From contig OU342823.1 of assembly GCA_910591455.2 (NCBI GenBank), forward strand, positions 5,506,001 through 5,570,000: DNA of 64,000 bases, given 5' to 3'. This document shows, one piece after another, positions 1 through 10,665 of this stretch. The translations under genes and the position numbers were made by a program. Under the pieces are notes generated by a model. That model made no database searches. It worked only from the letters and a program-made list of their open reading frames with translations, and was not told the DNA's origin. The DNA comes from Pholis gunnellus. Lineage: Eukaryota > Chordata > Actinopteri > Perciformes > Pholidae. Each line of letters begins with the position of its first letter. The stretch's first letter is position 1.

Positions 1-329
1 CAGGTTTTCTGATTCACACGTACTTTTATCTGGAAAACACGAATAACATCGGGTACGAATTCAAACAGTTTTAACCATTTAGATTTTACGCTTCGAGCGT
101 CAGATGTTCTGCCGTTTTATTTTGATAGATGTTAAGATACTGCAGTGGTATATGACTGTAGATTTGCAGAACCAGATGTCACACATGAACTATTTCTCAG
201 ATGGTTGTTTGAAAGGAAAATAATTTTCCATATTCAAGCAGAAATGCCAGATTGTTCTTGTTATTCCTGCCATTCAACTAGCTTTGTTTTAAGTCCTTGT
301 AAATTTAATATATCCGGTTTGTGTGACAG

Positions 330-566
330 AACGGCACATTTGAAGACATCACCTTGAGCTTTGGTAAACTTTTTGATGATATGATTGAACAGTTAATTGA
401 GAAAATTACGACCAATTCCTCCACAATGAAAATAAACATTTGTTGCAGCCCTCTTCTCTACGAACTCCTGGATCGAACATCAAATAAAACAAAAAGACAG
501 CAGTTGGATTTTTACAGAAAAGCTGAATCAAATAGAAAGTTGTGTTCTTGTAAACAGCAAAAGTAG
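330..566 (+). CDS. Possible terminal exon of an unknown upstream gene
   Basis: An AG acceptor at 328-329 (after gtgtgac) opens a frame reading NGTFEDITLSFGKLFDDMIE and on to a TAG at 564-566, about 78 codons. The composition looks protein-like (a leucine/isoleucine-rich start and a Lys/Arg/Cys-rich tail). No family is recognised, and no donor-bearing upstream exon could be found in the first 320 bases. The polypyrimidine tract before the acceptor is weak and no good AATAAA follows the stop. It could equally be a chance open frame or a decayed repeat. Confidence 0.2.
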   Translation, partial: NGTFEDITLSFGKLFDDMIEQLIEKITTNSSTMKINICCSPLLYELLDRTSNKTKRQQLDFYRKAESNRKLCSCKQQK

Positions 567-1116
567 ATATTATACATTTTAATTAACTGTAAAACCCTTT
601 TTGTTTTGACCTGAAAGCACACAGACCAGAGTCCATGCACAGAAAACATCTTTTCAAGCATCAGTACTGATTTAAAATCACTGGCCAACCAACCGGTCTC
701 ACAGAGCATGTTTATTCTTCACGCATAGCCCCGTCTGTAAATCCTGCTCCAGGCTACCAAACAAGCTCATAATTGGCTCTTCAGGGGTCAAACCTGCTTC
801 TCAACACAGGTTGAGTGAACTATGTGCTTTGCATTTTAGAGATCTTTAGCCCCGCTCGCTTGCAAATGAGCCACTCCAAAGATGCTATGAGTGTCTGTCA
901 CCTGTGTCAGTAACGCTCACGAGCTGCAGGTCTGTTTCCTTAATTACAGCGAATCAGCTTCTCCTCTACCTCACCTATCCTGACTCTATTGTCTGCTCTT
1001 CCTCAGGTGAGCTGATGCACCACAGTGGGCGGGAATCAGAGGGAAACAGACATTTTTCATTGGCTTTTACAAAGAAGGTCGTCAAACTCAAATTTTCACC
1101 TGGACAGAAAATCTAG

Positions 1117-1121
1117 CCAAT
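1117..1121 (+). promoter_or_regulatory. CCAAT box upstream of buc
   Basis: A CCAAT pentamer within agccaatcag lies about 220 bases before the buc start codon. No TATA box is evident between it and the start. CACCTG E-boxes occur at about 899 and 1098, a type of site used by oocyte bHLH factors. A role in buc transcription is inferred from position only. Confidence 0.35.
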
Positions 1122-1341
1122 CAGTGCAGCGTTTGACAACCTCCAGCATGTCGTTGATTCCTAATTCAAAACATACTTTGAAAGCTGTGCTGGTTAGTCA
1201 GTAGTTATCTTCTCTTTGCATTTGTTCAGTGAGTGTTTTGTGATCAGAAAAACACACTGCTATCCTGCAACAACTTTGCCAACAAAGAAGAAAAAGATTC
1301 AAACAATCATTCGAACTTGCTTCTCGTGTCCTTTGTGAGAT

Positions 1342-4300
1342 ATGGAGGCAGCCACGTCCACCTTCCAGCACTCTTACGGTCTGGGCCCTCGGGGTCCAGA
1401 TCCACACTACGGCCCTCAGCAGGGCCAGGGACCCCACCCGCCGTCGGCTCCGGGGCCTTCGGGAGCTCCACGTCCTCAGGAGCAGCACCACCACAAGCCT
1501 TATTTCTACATGCAGCCCTCGCAGCCGTACATGCCCATGCAGAGCATGCAGTGGCCTGTGCCGGTGCCCATGCCTGTGTCCTACAACCCATACTACCCTG
1601 GTTTAGGTGAGTGTGCAAAGCTACCTGAAAATACTAAACTCATGCTGCATGTTATGTATTGAAAACTTCGGCTCTATCGGGCCCTTTGTGTTTCATGCGC
1701 AGAGCAATTAATGCAGTGAAGTGCTTTCAAATAAAGTCCTGCTGGAGAACATTTTTTCCCCTAAATGCCATCGTAGTTTCAGAACAGGTGTTCTCTGCAT
1801 TATTTTTCTTTGGTAAATGAGTTGGCGCATATCTCTGTACATGCATTACATTTTTTTTTTTTTTATCTGCATGGAGAGCTTCTGGTGAGGTGAATCATGT
1901 AACGTGTATAGATTCATGCAGGGTTTATATCACATAATGTTTGTTGAAGATTTCAGAAATGGGCGAGGTTGTGTAAGTTGAACTTCAGTAGATGAAATGT
2001 TGTTCTGAATGATTTCGGAAATCTTAGACGACTAGGAACAACTACTGATTAGTTGAGCTATCTTCAGGGGCGAGTTTAGCCCTAATAAATTGTTAGCCTC
2101 GGTAGCTTCTCATGAGTTACCCACTTGAATGCCAAGCATATACATGACTTCATGTGTCGCAACCAGGAGCACGTTCCATTTAAAGGCCGCACAAGTACTG
2201 AGCTGCTAGACTACTCTGTAAAAGCACTTTAACACGCTCTTAAAACCGCTTTTTCCTCTGCTATTAAAGGTTACGGCCTGCCCATGATGCCCCACTATCA
2301 GCCTAATCCCTACATGGAGCCACCTGGGTTTGTCGTACCCACCACCCACCTCCATTTGATGGACTACCGCCGTATGCTCAACCCTCAGTATTACCAGACC
2401 ATGGCCTACCACTCCCGCAGGTTCCGCTACCAGCAGAACAGCCAGACCAGAGAAATGACGAGCTCTGAGGTTCAAACAGAGCCCCTGTCCGCTGTCCAGA
2501 GGACCAGCGACCCGGGTTCCAGCCAGGTCGAGGCCTCCGTTGGCCTCCCAGTCCGCATCGGCGATGGCAGCCCTGTTGTCTCCATCAAGCAGCCGCTCTC
2601 ACCGGCTCTGTCTGTGCAGAAGTCGGATCATTCTGTGGAGCTAAAGGACATGGCGCCCTCTTCCACCACCAGGACGCCGCCCAGCAGCAGCAGCTTTGTG
2701 ATCCAGACGGAGGAGGTGAGGATTGAATGCTGCACCACGCCGGTGGGACTGCAACTCCTGCACGCTCATGAGACTGCAGAGGTGTCCCACAGCTTTTCCC
2801 AAGACGTGGTCCAACACAGCAGCTCCTCCGTCCTCCAGGGTCGCGTCGTGCAGCAGGACGAGGAACGGTGCCTCCCCGCAGAGCAGTCGGAGCAGGTGCT
2901 CCAAGCTTGTCCTGACACCCTGTTAGTTGGGACGCACAGCGGTGGCGAGAAGCTCCCGCCTCTGGAGGCGCCAAGAAACCAGACGGATTTCGCGGCCGTC
3001 CTCTCTGACGTCTGTTCCCGAGTACCAGCTCGCGACGATGTTCAAGAGACGAGCGGTGAGAAAGACCCGTCTGAGGATTTCCCCTTCAAAGTCGTCCACC
3101 TGCCCTTCGACCCTAAGTACCTGGACGAGCTGTGGAAGATGGAGTCCACTGTCTGGTCAATGAACGAAACTGCGATACCCTCCCCTGAATCGCTGATCCC
3201 AAATGGCCACCCAGAGTCTCACAATGCGACAGAAGAGGTCGTGCCTGTGATTCAGATGTCTCCTCTGGCAGAGGATGAACAGGAGGACATGGTCCCTGCT
3301 TTGGAGGAGCATCCTGAGGATGAGATGGCACCTGAAGCTGATTCATGCCAATTCATGGAGGTTCCTGTTGCAGAGGAAGCTCCTACAACGGAGCTGACGC
3401 ACACAGCAGAAGATAATTCCCCTCTTAAGGCAGATGGAAACGTCCAGGATCACCAGGACACTTCCTTCGAATCGTTGCCTGCCTACCTCCCTTCAACCAG
3501 CTGGCTTGCTGACTTTGATAGTCTCCACTATTGTAGCAAGATGCCACCAACTCCCAAGAAGCAGAACAGACCTCCGAGCAGCCGTGGATTAGACGTTCCA
3601 ACCAGAAGAAGAAAACTAGACCATGTCTACAAAGACCAACCTACCGTTCGGAAGCCAAAAGAGAGGTACAAACCCAAAGCGAAGGCGGATCGGCGAAGCT
3701 TCTCCGACCACGAATGCTGCCTCAACAGAGGCTTCAATGAGAACGAGTTTACTCCTTACGCGTCAAAGAGAGAGCGACTTTGCTCCAGATGTGTGGCGAA
3801 GACCACGATCTGCACGGCCGCCAGTCCAGGACTCGACGGTCGCACCTTAAAGAGAAAAGCGTCTCTCTTCCAACAGTGGAACGACTCTCTCTTACCGACA
3901 TGCGAAGCCTGTGCGTCCCAATCCAAGAAACGGCTGGTGAGCAAAGGTTCCAGTCCTGATGTCCGCGGCGCTCTCCATGGACACGACACCGAGGGAGAGT
4001 CCTCCGAGAACGGCTCGTGTCACTTCGGCTCAAAGTGGAGGGCGGTCGATGGTCCTGGGAAGCCGAACAACCTCAAGATGCCGCTGGCCTCCAAGCAAAA
4101 CGTGGAGAGGTGTCCCGCGGCGACTCACCCGAAGCGGCGGGAGAAGAACTGCGTGTGCAGCGAGCCGCAGCGTCAGGCCGTCCCGTGGGAGAGGCTGCGC
4201 CACTGCCCCCACGGGAACGCCATCCAAGAAATGGATGAGAACCGCGCATCGCCAGTTTCCCTGCTGGACAAACGCAGGATAATGGATCAGATTTATCTGA

Positions 4301-4954
4301 CACACAGGTGGCAAACGGGTAAGCAAATGTTTCAGGAGGATTAACCCTTACAATTGAGCCCCTGTGTCTTAACTGTACAACTTCTCATCCGACAGAGAAC
4401 GCGTGGAAAGCAGTGATGCCTAACCCCGACAGTGACGGCTCCAAGAACGACGCCAGAACACCACATTTTAATAAGCACAAGAAATCACAACCACAATCAC
4501 AAGGTTTGCTTTTGGCATTTTAACTTTTAAACTGAAAAAGGGGAAGGTAGAGCCTTCGAATGCAGAGAATTTTGAGTTTAGTTTGTGCACAAATACGGCG
4601 CTAAATGGCATGAAGAATGTAGAAACGGCTTGGATCTGCAACTTCTCTGGAGCAAGAAGTTTATGCTGACCTGTCTCTAGAAATTAAGCCTTTTCTCAAT
4701 TTCATGAGACAAGTCAGCATAAACTTGTTTTTTAAATCTTGATTGCATGCCATTTAGCGCATGTATACGTACAATTTATTAAATAGATTATTTTTCAAAA
4801 GATCCCCTTTCTTCAGTTGGGGAAGCCTGTTTACTGAAACATTTTAATCCACAACCTTTTTCTCTTTGGATTTATTTTAAATTCAAATTAAATACTTGAC
4901 ATTTTTGTGATTTTTCTCTTTGCAGGAAATTATAGAAAAGACACAAGATGCTGA
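1342..4954 (+). CDS. buc: Bucky ball (Buc/Velo1-type) germ-plasm organiser
   Basis: Four coding exons: 1342-1606, 2270-4318, 4396-4503 and 4926-4954. All introns are GT-AG and phase 1, giving 2451 nt (816 aa). The N-terminal ~125 residues carry the BUVE (Buc-Velo) prion-like region. It is rich in Tyr, Pro, Met and Gln, with motifs such as PYFYMQPSQPYMPMQ, PPGFVVP and MDYRRMLNPQYY, closely like zebrafish Buc and frog Velo1. The middle is acidic and low in complexity (residues ~150-480). The C-terminal third is basic with scattered Cys pairs (CSRC, CEAC, HCPHG). Buc is an intrinsically disordered protein that nucleates the Balbiani body and germ plasm in fish oocytes. Zebrafish Buc is about 640 aa, so this is a longer form. 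The start at 1342 is the first ATG and directly precedes the conserved region. Teleosts can carry buc paralogues, and which one this is cannot be settled here. The last exon adds only nine residues, so its boundary is the least certain part. Confidence 0.9.
4598..4760. repeat. Hairpin inverted repeat in buc intron 3 (MITE-like)
   Basis: Outer arms GCGCTAAATGGCATG (4598-4612) and its exact reverse complement (4746-4760) enclose inner arms AAGTTTATGCTGAC (4657-4670) and its exact reverse complement (4713-4726). The inner arms extend inward with one mismatch (CTGTCTC against GAGACAAG). The whole forms a long imperfect stem, typical of a small foldback or MITE element. No clear target-site duplication was found. 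Confidence 0.6.
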
Positions 4955-5097
4955 TTTTCACAAGAGCACAATCGACCAAGTGAAAAATGACACTTTTTAA
5001 GAAATGTTTATATATATATATGATGTACACTTAAGTTAAATAACTTTCACCTAAATTAACTGTATAATCACAATGTTTCACTATTTATTAACGTTGA

Positions 5098-5103
5098 AAT
5101 AAA
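5098..5103 (+). terminator. buc polyadenylation signal (AATAAA)
   Basis: A canonical AATAAA lies 144 bases past the proposed buc stop at 4952-4954, in AT-rich sequence followed by a T-rich run at about 5130-5145. It is the first good signal after the last exon. Confidence 0.6.
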
Positions 5104-5490
5104 CACAACTTTATGATACTACTATTTATCCTTTTTGTTTTTTTGCACATAAAGTTTAGGAAGTAAAATGTGTTTTTGTCCACTAGATGGAACTATTTCT
5201 ACATTAAATATAACATCCAGCAGGTGATATATTGAACTATGCTTTCATTTTATTGACCAGAGCATACATCCATATAATGCTTGACTTACAGGAAATCTTA
5301 CAGAATTTAAATGAAAGTATCTGTACGTCAAGAAACCACCTGCAGTCTGACAATTTATTTCCTCAGGTGGACACAACACATCCTCCTTTTTTAACCATTA
5401 TATCAAACTGTTTCATCGCTGGTTTGCACACGTTTCATTAAACACGGCTACTTTGTTCCCACATTTGCAGAAGACCTTTTTCACTGCGTC

Positions 5491-5905
5491 TTATCTAGAA
5501 GGACTTTCAGGTGTATCGACATGTTCAGTCACCGGTGGATCAAAGCTGAGACCTTTTGATAACAGAGTGGCCCATAGTCTCTGAACTGCAGCTTCTGTTA
5601 ATGACACGTTGTCTTTACTGATGACGGACGGGAACGTGTGTGTGTGGTATCGTTCTTTATTTTTTGTTTCCTCGTTTGAGTTTTGTTTAGAAGCTGATTT
5701 GACTTTCAAACTGACTTGCAGCAGCTCAGCTGACCTGAGGTCTGAACACATCACTAAGGCTGGTTCCTCCTCCTCCATGAACACTAATATACATCTTATG
5801 CAAAAATCTTCCAAATGAGTGTTTGACTGACAAATCAAGAGAATCAGAGATTGTAGTGAAACTTGGTTGACTGTAGACGAGTGAAGATCAGAAGAAACTT
5901 CAACA
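5491..5905 (-). CDS. Possible terminal exon of an unknown minus-strand gene
   Basis: On the minus strand an open frame ends at 5491 with ...EHVDTPESPSR. It includes a segment EEEEPALVMCSDLRSAELLQ and an Ala/Leu-rich helix-like stretch. A good acceptor (a pyrimidine-rich tract ending in TCAG, about 5827) would start the exon in this frame. A minus-strand AATAAA lies at about 5353-5358, downstream of the stop. No family is recognised and no upstream exon was found: the DNA beyond is the 5' end of the plus-strand lectin gene. A second frame through the upstream part is also open, so the reading is uncertain. Confidence 0.25.
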
Positions 5906-6135
5906 TTTTAAAGGTGTGAACATTTTTGATTAATTATCTTATTAATAAATGTATTTGTATACATGTATACTGAAGCTCTGCCTTCAGTTCATGCTGGTTT
6001 ACTTTTTCAGACTTAATGTCAGAGCCTGCAGATAAACTTGAACTTTCTCTTTCCAAAACATGAGCGCCTGAGAGAACTTGTTTTAACACCAGTCGGTCCT
6101 CCCCAGGTTCTGGTCTGAGCTTCCAAAGACCCATC

Positions 6136-9100
6136 ATGTGTCCTGTGCTGCTGCTGCTCCTGCTGCTGGCTGCAGCCAACTCTGGTAAGAAACAGTAACT
6201 AAGTACATTTAATAAAGTACAAATTTCCCCTTGCGGGATGAATAAAGTAAATATCTATCTAATTTAGTACTTTCACTGTAACAGTATTTTCAGTGTGGTG
6301 TTAGTACTTTCACTAACAGAGATTTATACTGTGTGGTATTAGTACTTTTACTAACAGAGTACTCATACAGTGTGCTATTAGTACTATTAATGTAACAGAG
6401 TACTCATACAGTGTGGTATTAGTACTTTTACTGTGACAGAATATTTTTACTGTGTGGTATTTGTTACTTCCGAATACATAGGACACAAACAGCTACAAAA
6501 GTCAGTTTTTTGTCACTCTGTACACTATATACTATAAATATGATGTGATTTGGTGGGATTAATACAAATTACAGAGCATTACTTTTTTATTGGTTTAACT
6601 ATGAACAGTGTATGAGAACAGAATGATCCTATAGGTAACCAGTATTTACACAAATACTTCAGGGTATAATTTATTTATTTTTCCTATAAAATGCCCAATT
6701 GTTGTTCCTTGGCTGACTCTGGCTGTAGTGTTTCCTTCCACTATACCTTCATGTAAATACTAGTAGGAAATAGGAAGTATTTTGTTGGTGCCTGATTCAC
6801 ATCCACTGTAAATCAGTCTGAAGTATATCATGTTACCCCCTATTGGACTTACTGAAATTCACCTTTTTGAAGAATGCAAAGGAGGCTAACTATTTTGCAT
6901 GTATTTGCTTTTCCAGAATCTGCAGCCACTCCACCTGAAAACAGCACAGGTCAGAATTTCTTAGTTGCTTTCCCGGAGAACATCGCCTACTATCATCCTG
7001 TTGAGCCCCAAAACATGGTTCGAATCATTGCCTTGTATGATGACACTTTGGTCAAAACGCATCCCAACTATTACGAAGATGTCACACTGAGTAAAGGAGA
7101 GTCTAAGGAATACAAACTTGATGAAAGACTGGAATTGCGGAAGTCAGAAATCTCCAAGATATTTCTCCAAATTACCAGCACCAAACCCATCATGGTCCAC
7201 GCAGTCTACCTCAAACGCAACAGTGTGCAGACTGCTCTGGTTTTACCAACCGACAAACTGGTCAAGGAGTACCTCATACCGCCGGTACCCGATATCGTTG
7301 GAACCACTTACCCTGCGGACAAAGTCACAACCAAAGTAACTGAAAGAGGTCCATTCAAACTCATTATCGTCAATGGGGAAAATGCTAACAATGTAACTAT
7401 TATAGGCAAAACGAACAGAACTGTTCCCCTTTCGTCCCACCAGATTCTTCAGATCTGGGTAAAAAAAGAAGAGAAATTACGATCTGTGTCAGCCAACCAC
7501 CCGGTGGCGGTCCTCTTCGGTCACACGTGCGCTATCCGGCACAACTGCACCTGTGGGCTGCTGTACGCCATGCTGCCGCCAGCCAAAGAAGACAAGCTGA
7601 AGTTCTACATCCCACCTGTTCTGGCCAATGAAACTGAAGCATTTGTACTTGTGTCAGATAAAGAAAACCCCACAATAAAGGCCTTCAACCCGAGCTTGCC
7701 ACTGGTTGAGACGGCTGGCACAGCCATCTTCTACCGTCCGGGTTTACTCCTCACGCTGATCCCAGAGACAGACTTCGCCGCCTGTTATGTGGTTCACACC
7801 ATCAACGAAACGCAGAGCTCTGCCCTCATCGTGGTCCACAAGGACCACAGGGATGGGGTTCATGTTGGAAGTCTTCCTTTGGAGAATCAAAACTGGGAGA
7901 ATCTGAAAAACACTGATTATGTCTCGAAAGTTGTTGTTCTAGAGTCCGACCAGAGCGTCATCTGGCACGCTTCCTCCAAAATGGCTGTCTATTTTATGGG
8001 AAGAAAGGGAAGGGCTCGGTTTGGGAACCCAGCGTCCATCATCAGTACAACCGCAGGTACGGAGCTGCACCACGAACACGAGCCACACATTTACAGTCCA
8101 ACCTCCACCTTCAAGCTGAGGTTTACTGAGCCAGGAGAAACAGGAAAACAAAGCGGCTTCTCTTTTCTAACCAGCGAGTATCGATTTTGATTCAAATAAT
8201 TATTGGTTGCAGGCAGATTTCATCAGCAGTAGCTAGCGAACGTTAGCTCCAGTAGTTAAGCTAACATTAGCTCCATGAGTTGGGTGAAATCTCTGGCAGA
8301 TATTTTATATATTTCCATCTGATTCGTACAGAGAATCTTGTAAAAGGGTCTTGAACATGCTTGATTGGCTACATGCATGATATCATCCTACCAGACTGAG
8401 AATAACACGAACAGCATACTCGCCCGTGATGATCCATGTGTTTTGCTAATGTAAAATTATCTTTGGTAAACTTCCCCAGAGCCAATAAACATCAGGACAG
8501 AGCTGCAAACGTTAGCCTAACACACTGATAGCAACCACAACACATCTAGTCTTACGTAACCTGTAATCGCACAAATGTATTAGCTAATGATGAGCCTCTT
8601 TGGCCTTGGAAGTGCCAGTTGGTTCTACTCAAGATAGTATGAGCTAGTTATCAGAGAAATGCTAACAATCTAGCTGGTAAACAGTTTATTCCAGTTTGAA
8701 GGCGAACTAGAGCCCCATGCACACCGCTCCAACATGTGGAGGAATCCGAAGCTTGACCGCCTGCCATGTCCAGGTTGCTAAGCTATCATTGCTAAGCTAA
8801 TTGTGGCAGTCAGGCCTCCACAGACTGATGCACTAAACACAGTGACATCAGCGGTTTCTTATCAAACAGGCCTTCTCATTCCAGTGTGTCTGTTTTGTTT
8901 CAACAGATTTCAGGGGATGCGTCTTGTCTCCAGAGGTCTTGAAAATTGGAGAAGTGGCGGACGGCTGGCGAGAATCCCTGAAGTACTGCAGAGACCAGAA
9001 GCTGGAGCTGGTCAGCTTCCCTGAGGCCCGGCTCCAGAAACAAATCTCCGAAAGAATCCTCCAGACCAAGAACGACAGCCTGCAGGAGGTTTGGATCGGC

Positions 9101-9337
9101 ATGCGTCGCAGCTCCCATTCTGGTGAGTGGTACTGGCTGAACGGGGCTCCTGTCGAAGACACCAACTGGGAGGAGGGGGAACCCGGCACAGTGAACGACG
9201 GCCAGTGTGCCATCATGAGTCTGGAGCAGAACAAGGACTTTGGCTGGAGTGACAAGGACTGCTGTGAGGCCGCTCGTCCCGTCTGCTATCGCGACCCCAT
9301 CTTCTTTCTATTCAAAGATGATCCAGCAGGAGGATAG
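6136..9337 (+). CDS. Secreted IgGFc-binding-domain / C-type lectin fusion protein
   Basis: Three exons: 6136-6184, 6917-8056 and 8907-9337, all joined in phase 1 (1620 nt, 539 aa). Exon 1 is a signal peptide beginning MCP and then seven leucines. Exon 2 (residues ~18-396) is an IgGFc-binding N-terminal domain of the FCGBP family. It shows the family signature PVAVLFGHTC followed by a Cys-rich stretch (CAIRHNCTC), plus several N-glycosylation sites (NVT, NRT, NET). Exon 3 (residues ~397-539) is a C-type lectin domain with CVL at its start, YC in the first helix, WIGM in place of WIGL, NWEEGEP in the long loop, then WSDKDCC and PVCY. The loop reads EPG, not EPN or QPD, so classical calcium-dependent mannose or galactose binding is doubtful. 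Opening exon 3 at 8907 depends on donor gcag|gtacgg at 8057. If exon 2 is not spliced there, it runs on to a stop at 8190 and gives a lectin-free form. It is probably secreted; the ligand is unknown. Confidence 0.85.
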
Positions 9338-9402
9338 GATGTAGGTGTAGACAGGACGTCGGTGTAGACAGGAAGTCGGTGTAGACAGGACGTAGGTGAA
9401 GG
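9338..9402. repeat. Short GTAGACAGGA minisatellite in the 3' UTR
   Basis: About three to four copies of an 18-base unit like gtgtagacaggacgtcg follow the stop codon directly. The same motif recurs in the siglec-like gene intron at 11100-11290. Confidence 0.65.
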
Positions 9403-9404
9403 AA

Positions 9405-9410
9405 AATAAA
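9405..9410 (+). terminator. Polyadenylation signal of the IgGFc-binding/lectin gene
   Basis: A canonical AATAAA lies 67 bases after the TAG at 9335-9337, followed by T-rich sequence. Confidence 0.6.
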
Positions 9411-9414
9411 TCTG

Positions 9415-10410
9415 AGTTTCTTAACTGTTGGATTAACAAAATATAATTTTCACGCTAGGAGGAAGAGGAAAACTTAGCCATAGCTAAAGCTAGCTGTGGC
9501 TATCTCAGCAGCTAGCTTATTTCTAATGGTATAGTTTTTGAGTTGTTTTGTAGCTTTACTATACGTTATTAAACATTTAGATATAAAGTTGGTTTTAATG
9601 TTCTGAATATCTATGAGCTGTATTTTTAAAAAACTTTTTATGAGTTGATGTCTCAGATAACTAAGAATGTTTTGATTGTTTAGACAGTCTGTGATCTGAT
9701 TGGTCAAAGAAGATAAACACTGCAGCTAAGGTGAGCTAAAGTGAGCTGAGCACTTTTTACTTCATAATCTTATATATTAGAACAATCCTGCTAAACACAT
9801 ATTTCTGTTTTAATAAACTGAATTTAATCTCTGATGTTACTGATTGTTACATTAAATCTATTATAACGTTTGAAACTGTTGTTTTTTATTTCATTTAAAT
9901 ATTACATTGTTAATAATCAAATATGTTTGAAAACAGATTATTTTAGGTTTCAGTATTTATCAACTGCTGTTAAAGAAAAAGGTTAAAAGAACAAATATCA
10001 CAACTTAATCATATCGTCTCTTCACATCATTTCAGTGAAGAACAATGAAGTTACAGAGATTTTGAATTATTAATCTGATGTATCGTCACATTAATTTACA
10101 GAAGTTTGGTTAAAATACTTAATTCCAATGCTAAAGAGAGCAGGTCACAGTAAAACATTAAAAAACAACTATTTCACATAATGGATAAATAAAAATAGAT
10201 GAGATCAAATAAATGTACTCTTTTTAGTAAATTTATTTGGAAATGATTCATTAAATTAGATATAAATGTAAAATAAAGCATCGCAACATAGAACGTCATA
10301 CTAAAGAAACTCTATAATAATTTCTAATAACATAATTTCTTACATATATAAGGCCCAAACGATAATATGTGTTCTCAATGAACGTCTTCATCATTTAAAG
10401 AGTTTTCATC
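9415..10410. other. AT-rich spacer between convergent genes
   Basis: Very AT-rich DNA with no credible exon and no recognisable transposon. It separates the 3' ends of the lectin-fusion gene and the siglec-like gene. Confidence 0.6.
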
Positions 10411-10415
10411 AGGAA

Positions 10416-10421
10416 TTTATT
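10416..10421 (-). terminator. Candidate polyadenylation signal of the siglec-15-like gene
   Basis: TTTATT on the plus strand reads AATAAA on the minus strand, about 245 bases past the stop at 10666. A second copy lies at 10232-10237. Confidence 0.4.
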
Positions 10422-10665
10422 GGGTTTTAGGTCAAGTGATGAATAATGAGCATGATAATAATTATAATTATATCTTAGTAGTGATGTTTAGAAGTGTGGT
10501 TTAGAATATTTTTCTTTCCAGTTCAGTTCTCTGTGTAAAATACACTAAATATGTCATACAAGTACACTGATATTGATCCTTTTGGTGTACAAAATACTTG
10601 TGTAGGAAAACACTGACTGGCGAATAAACTCATACAAACACACTAAACGTCATAACTTAATCAGG

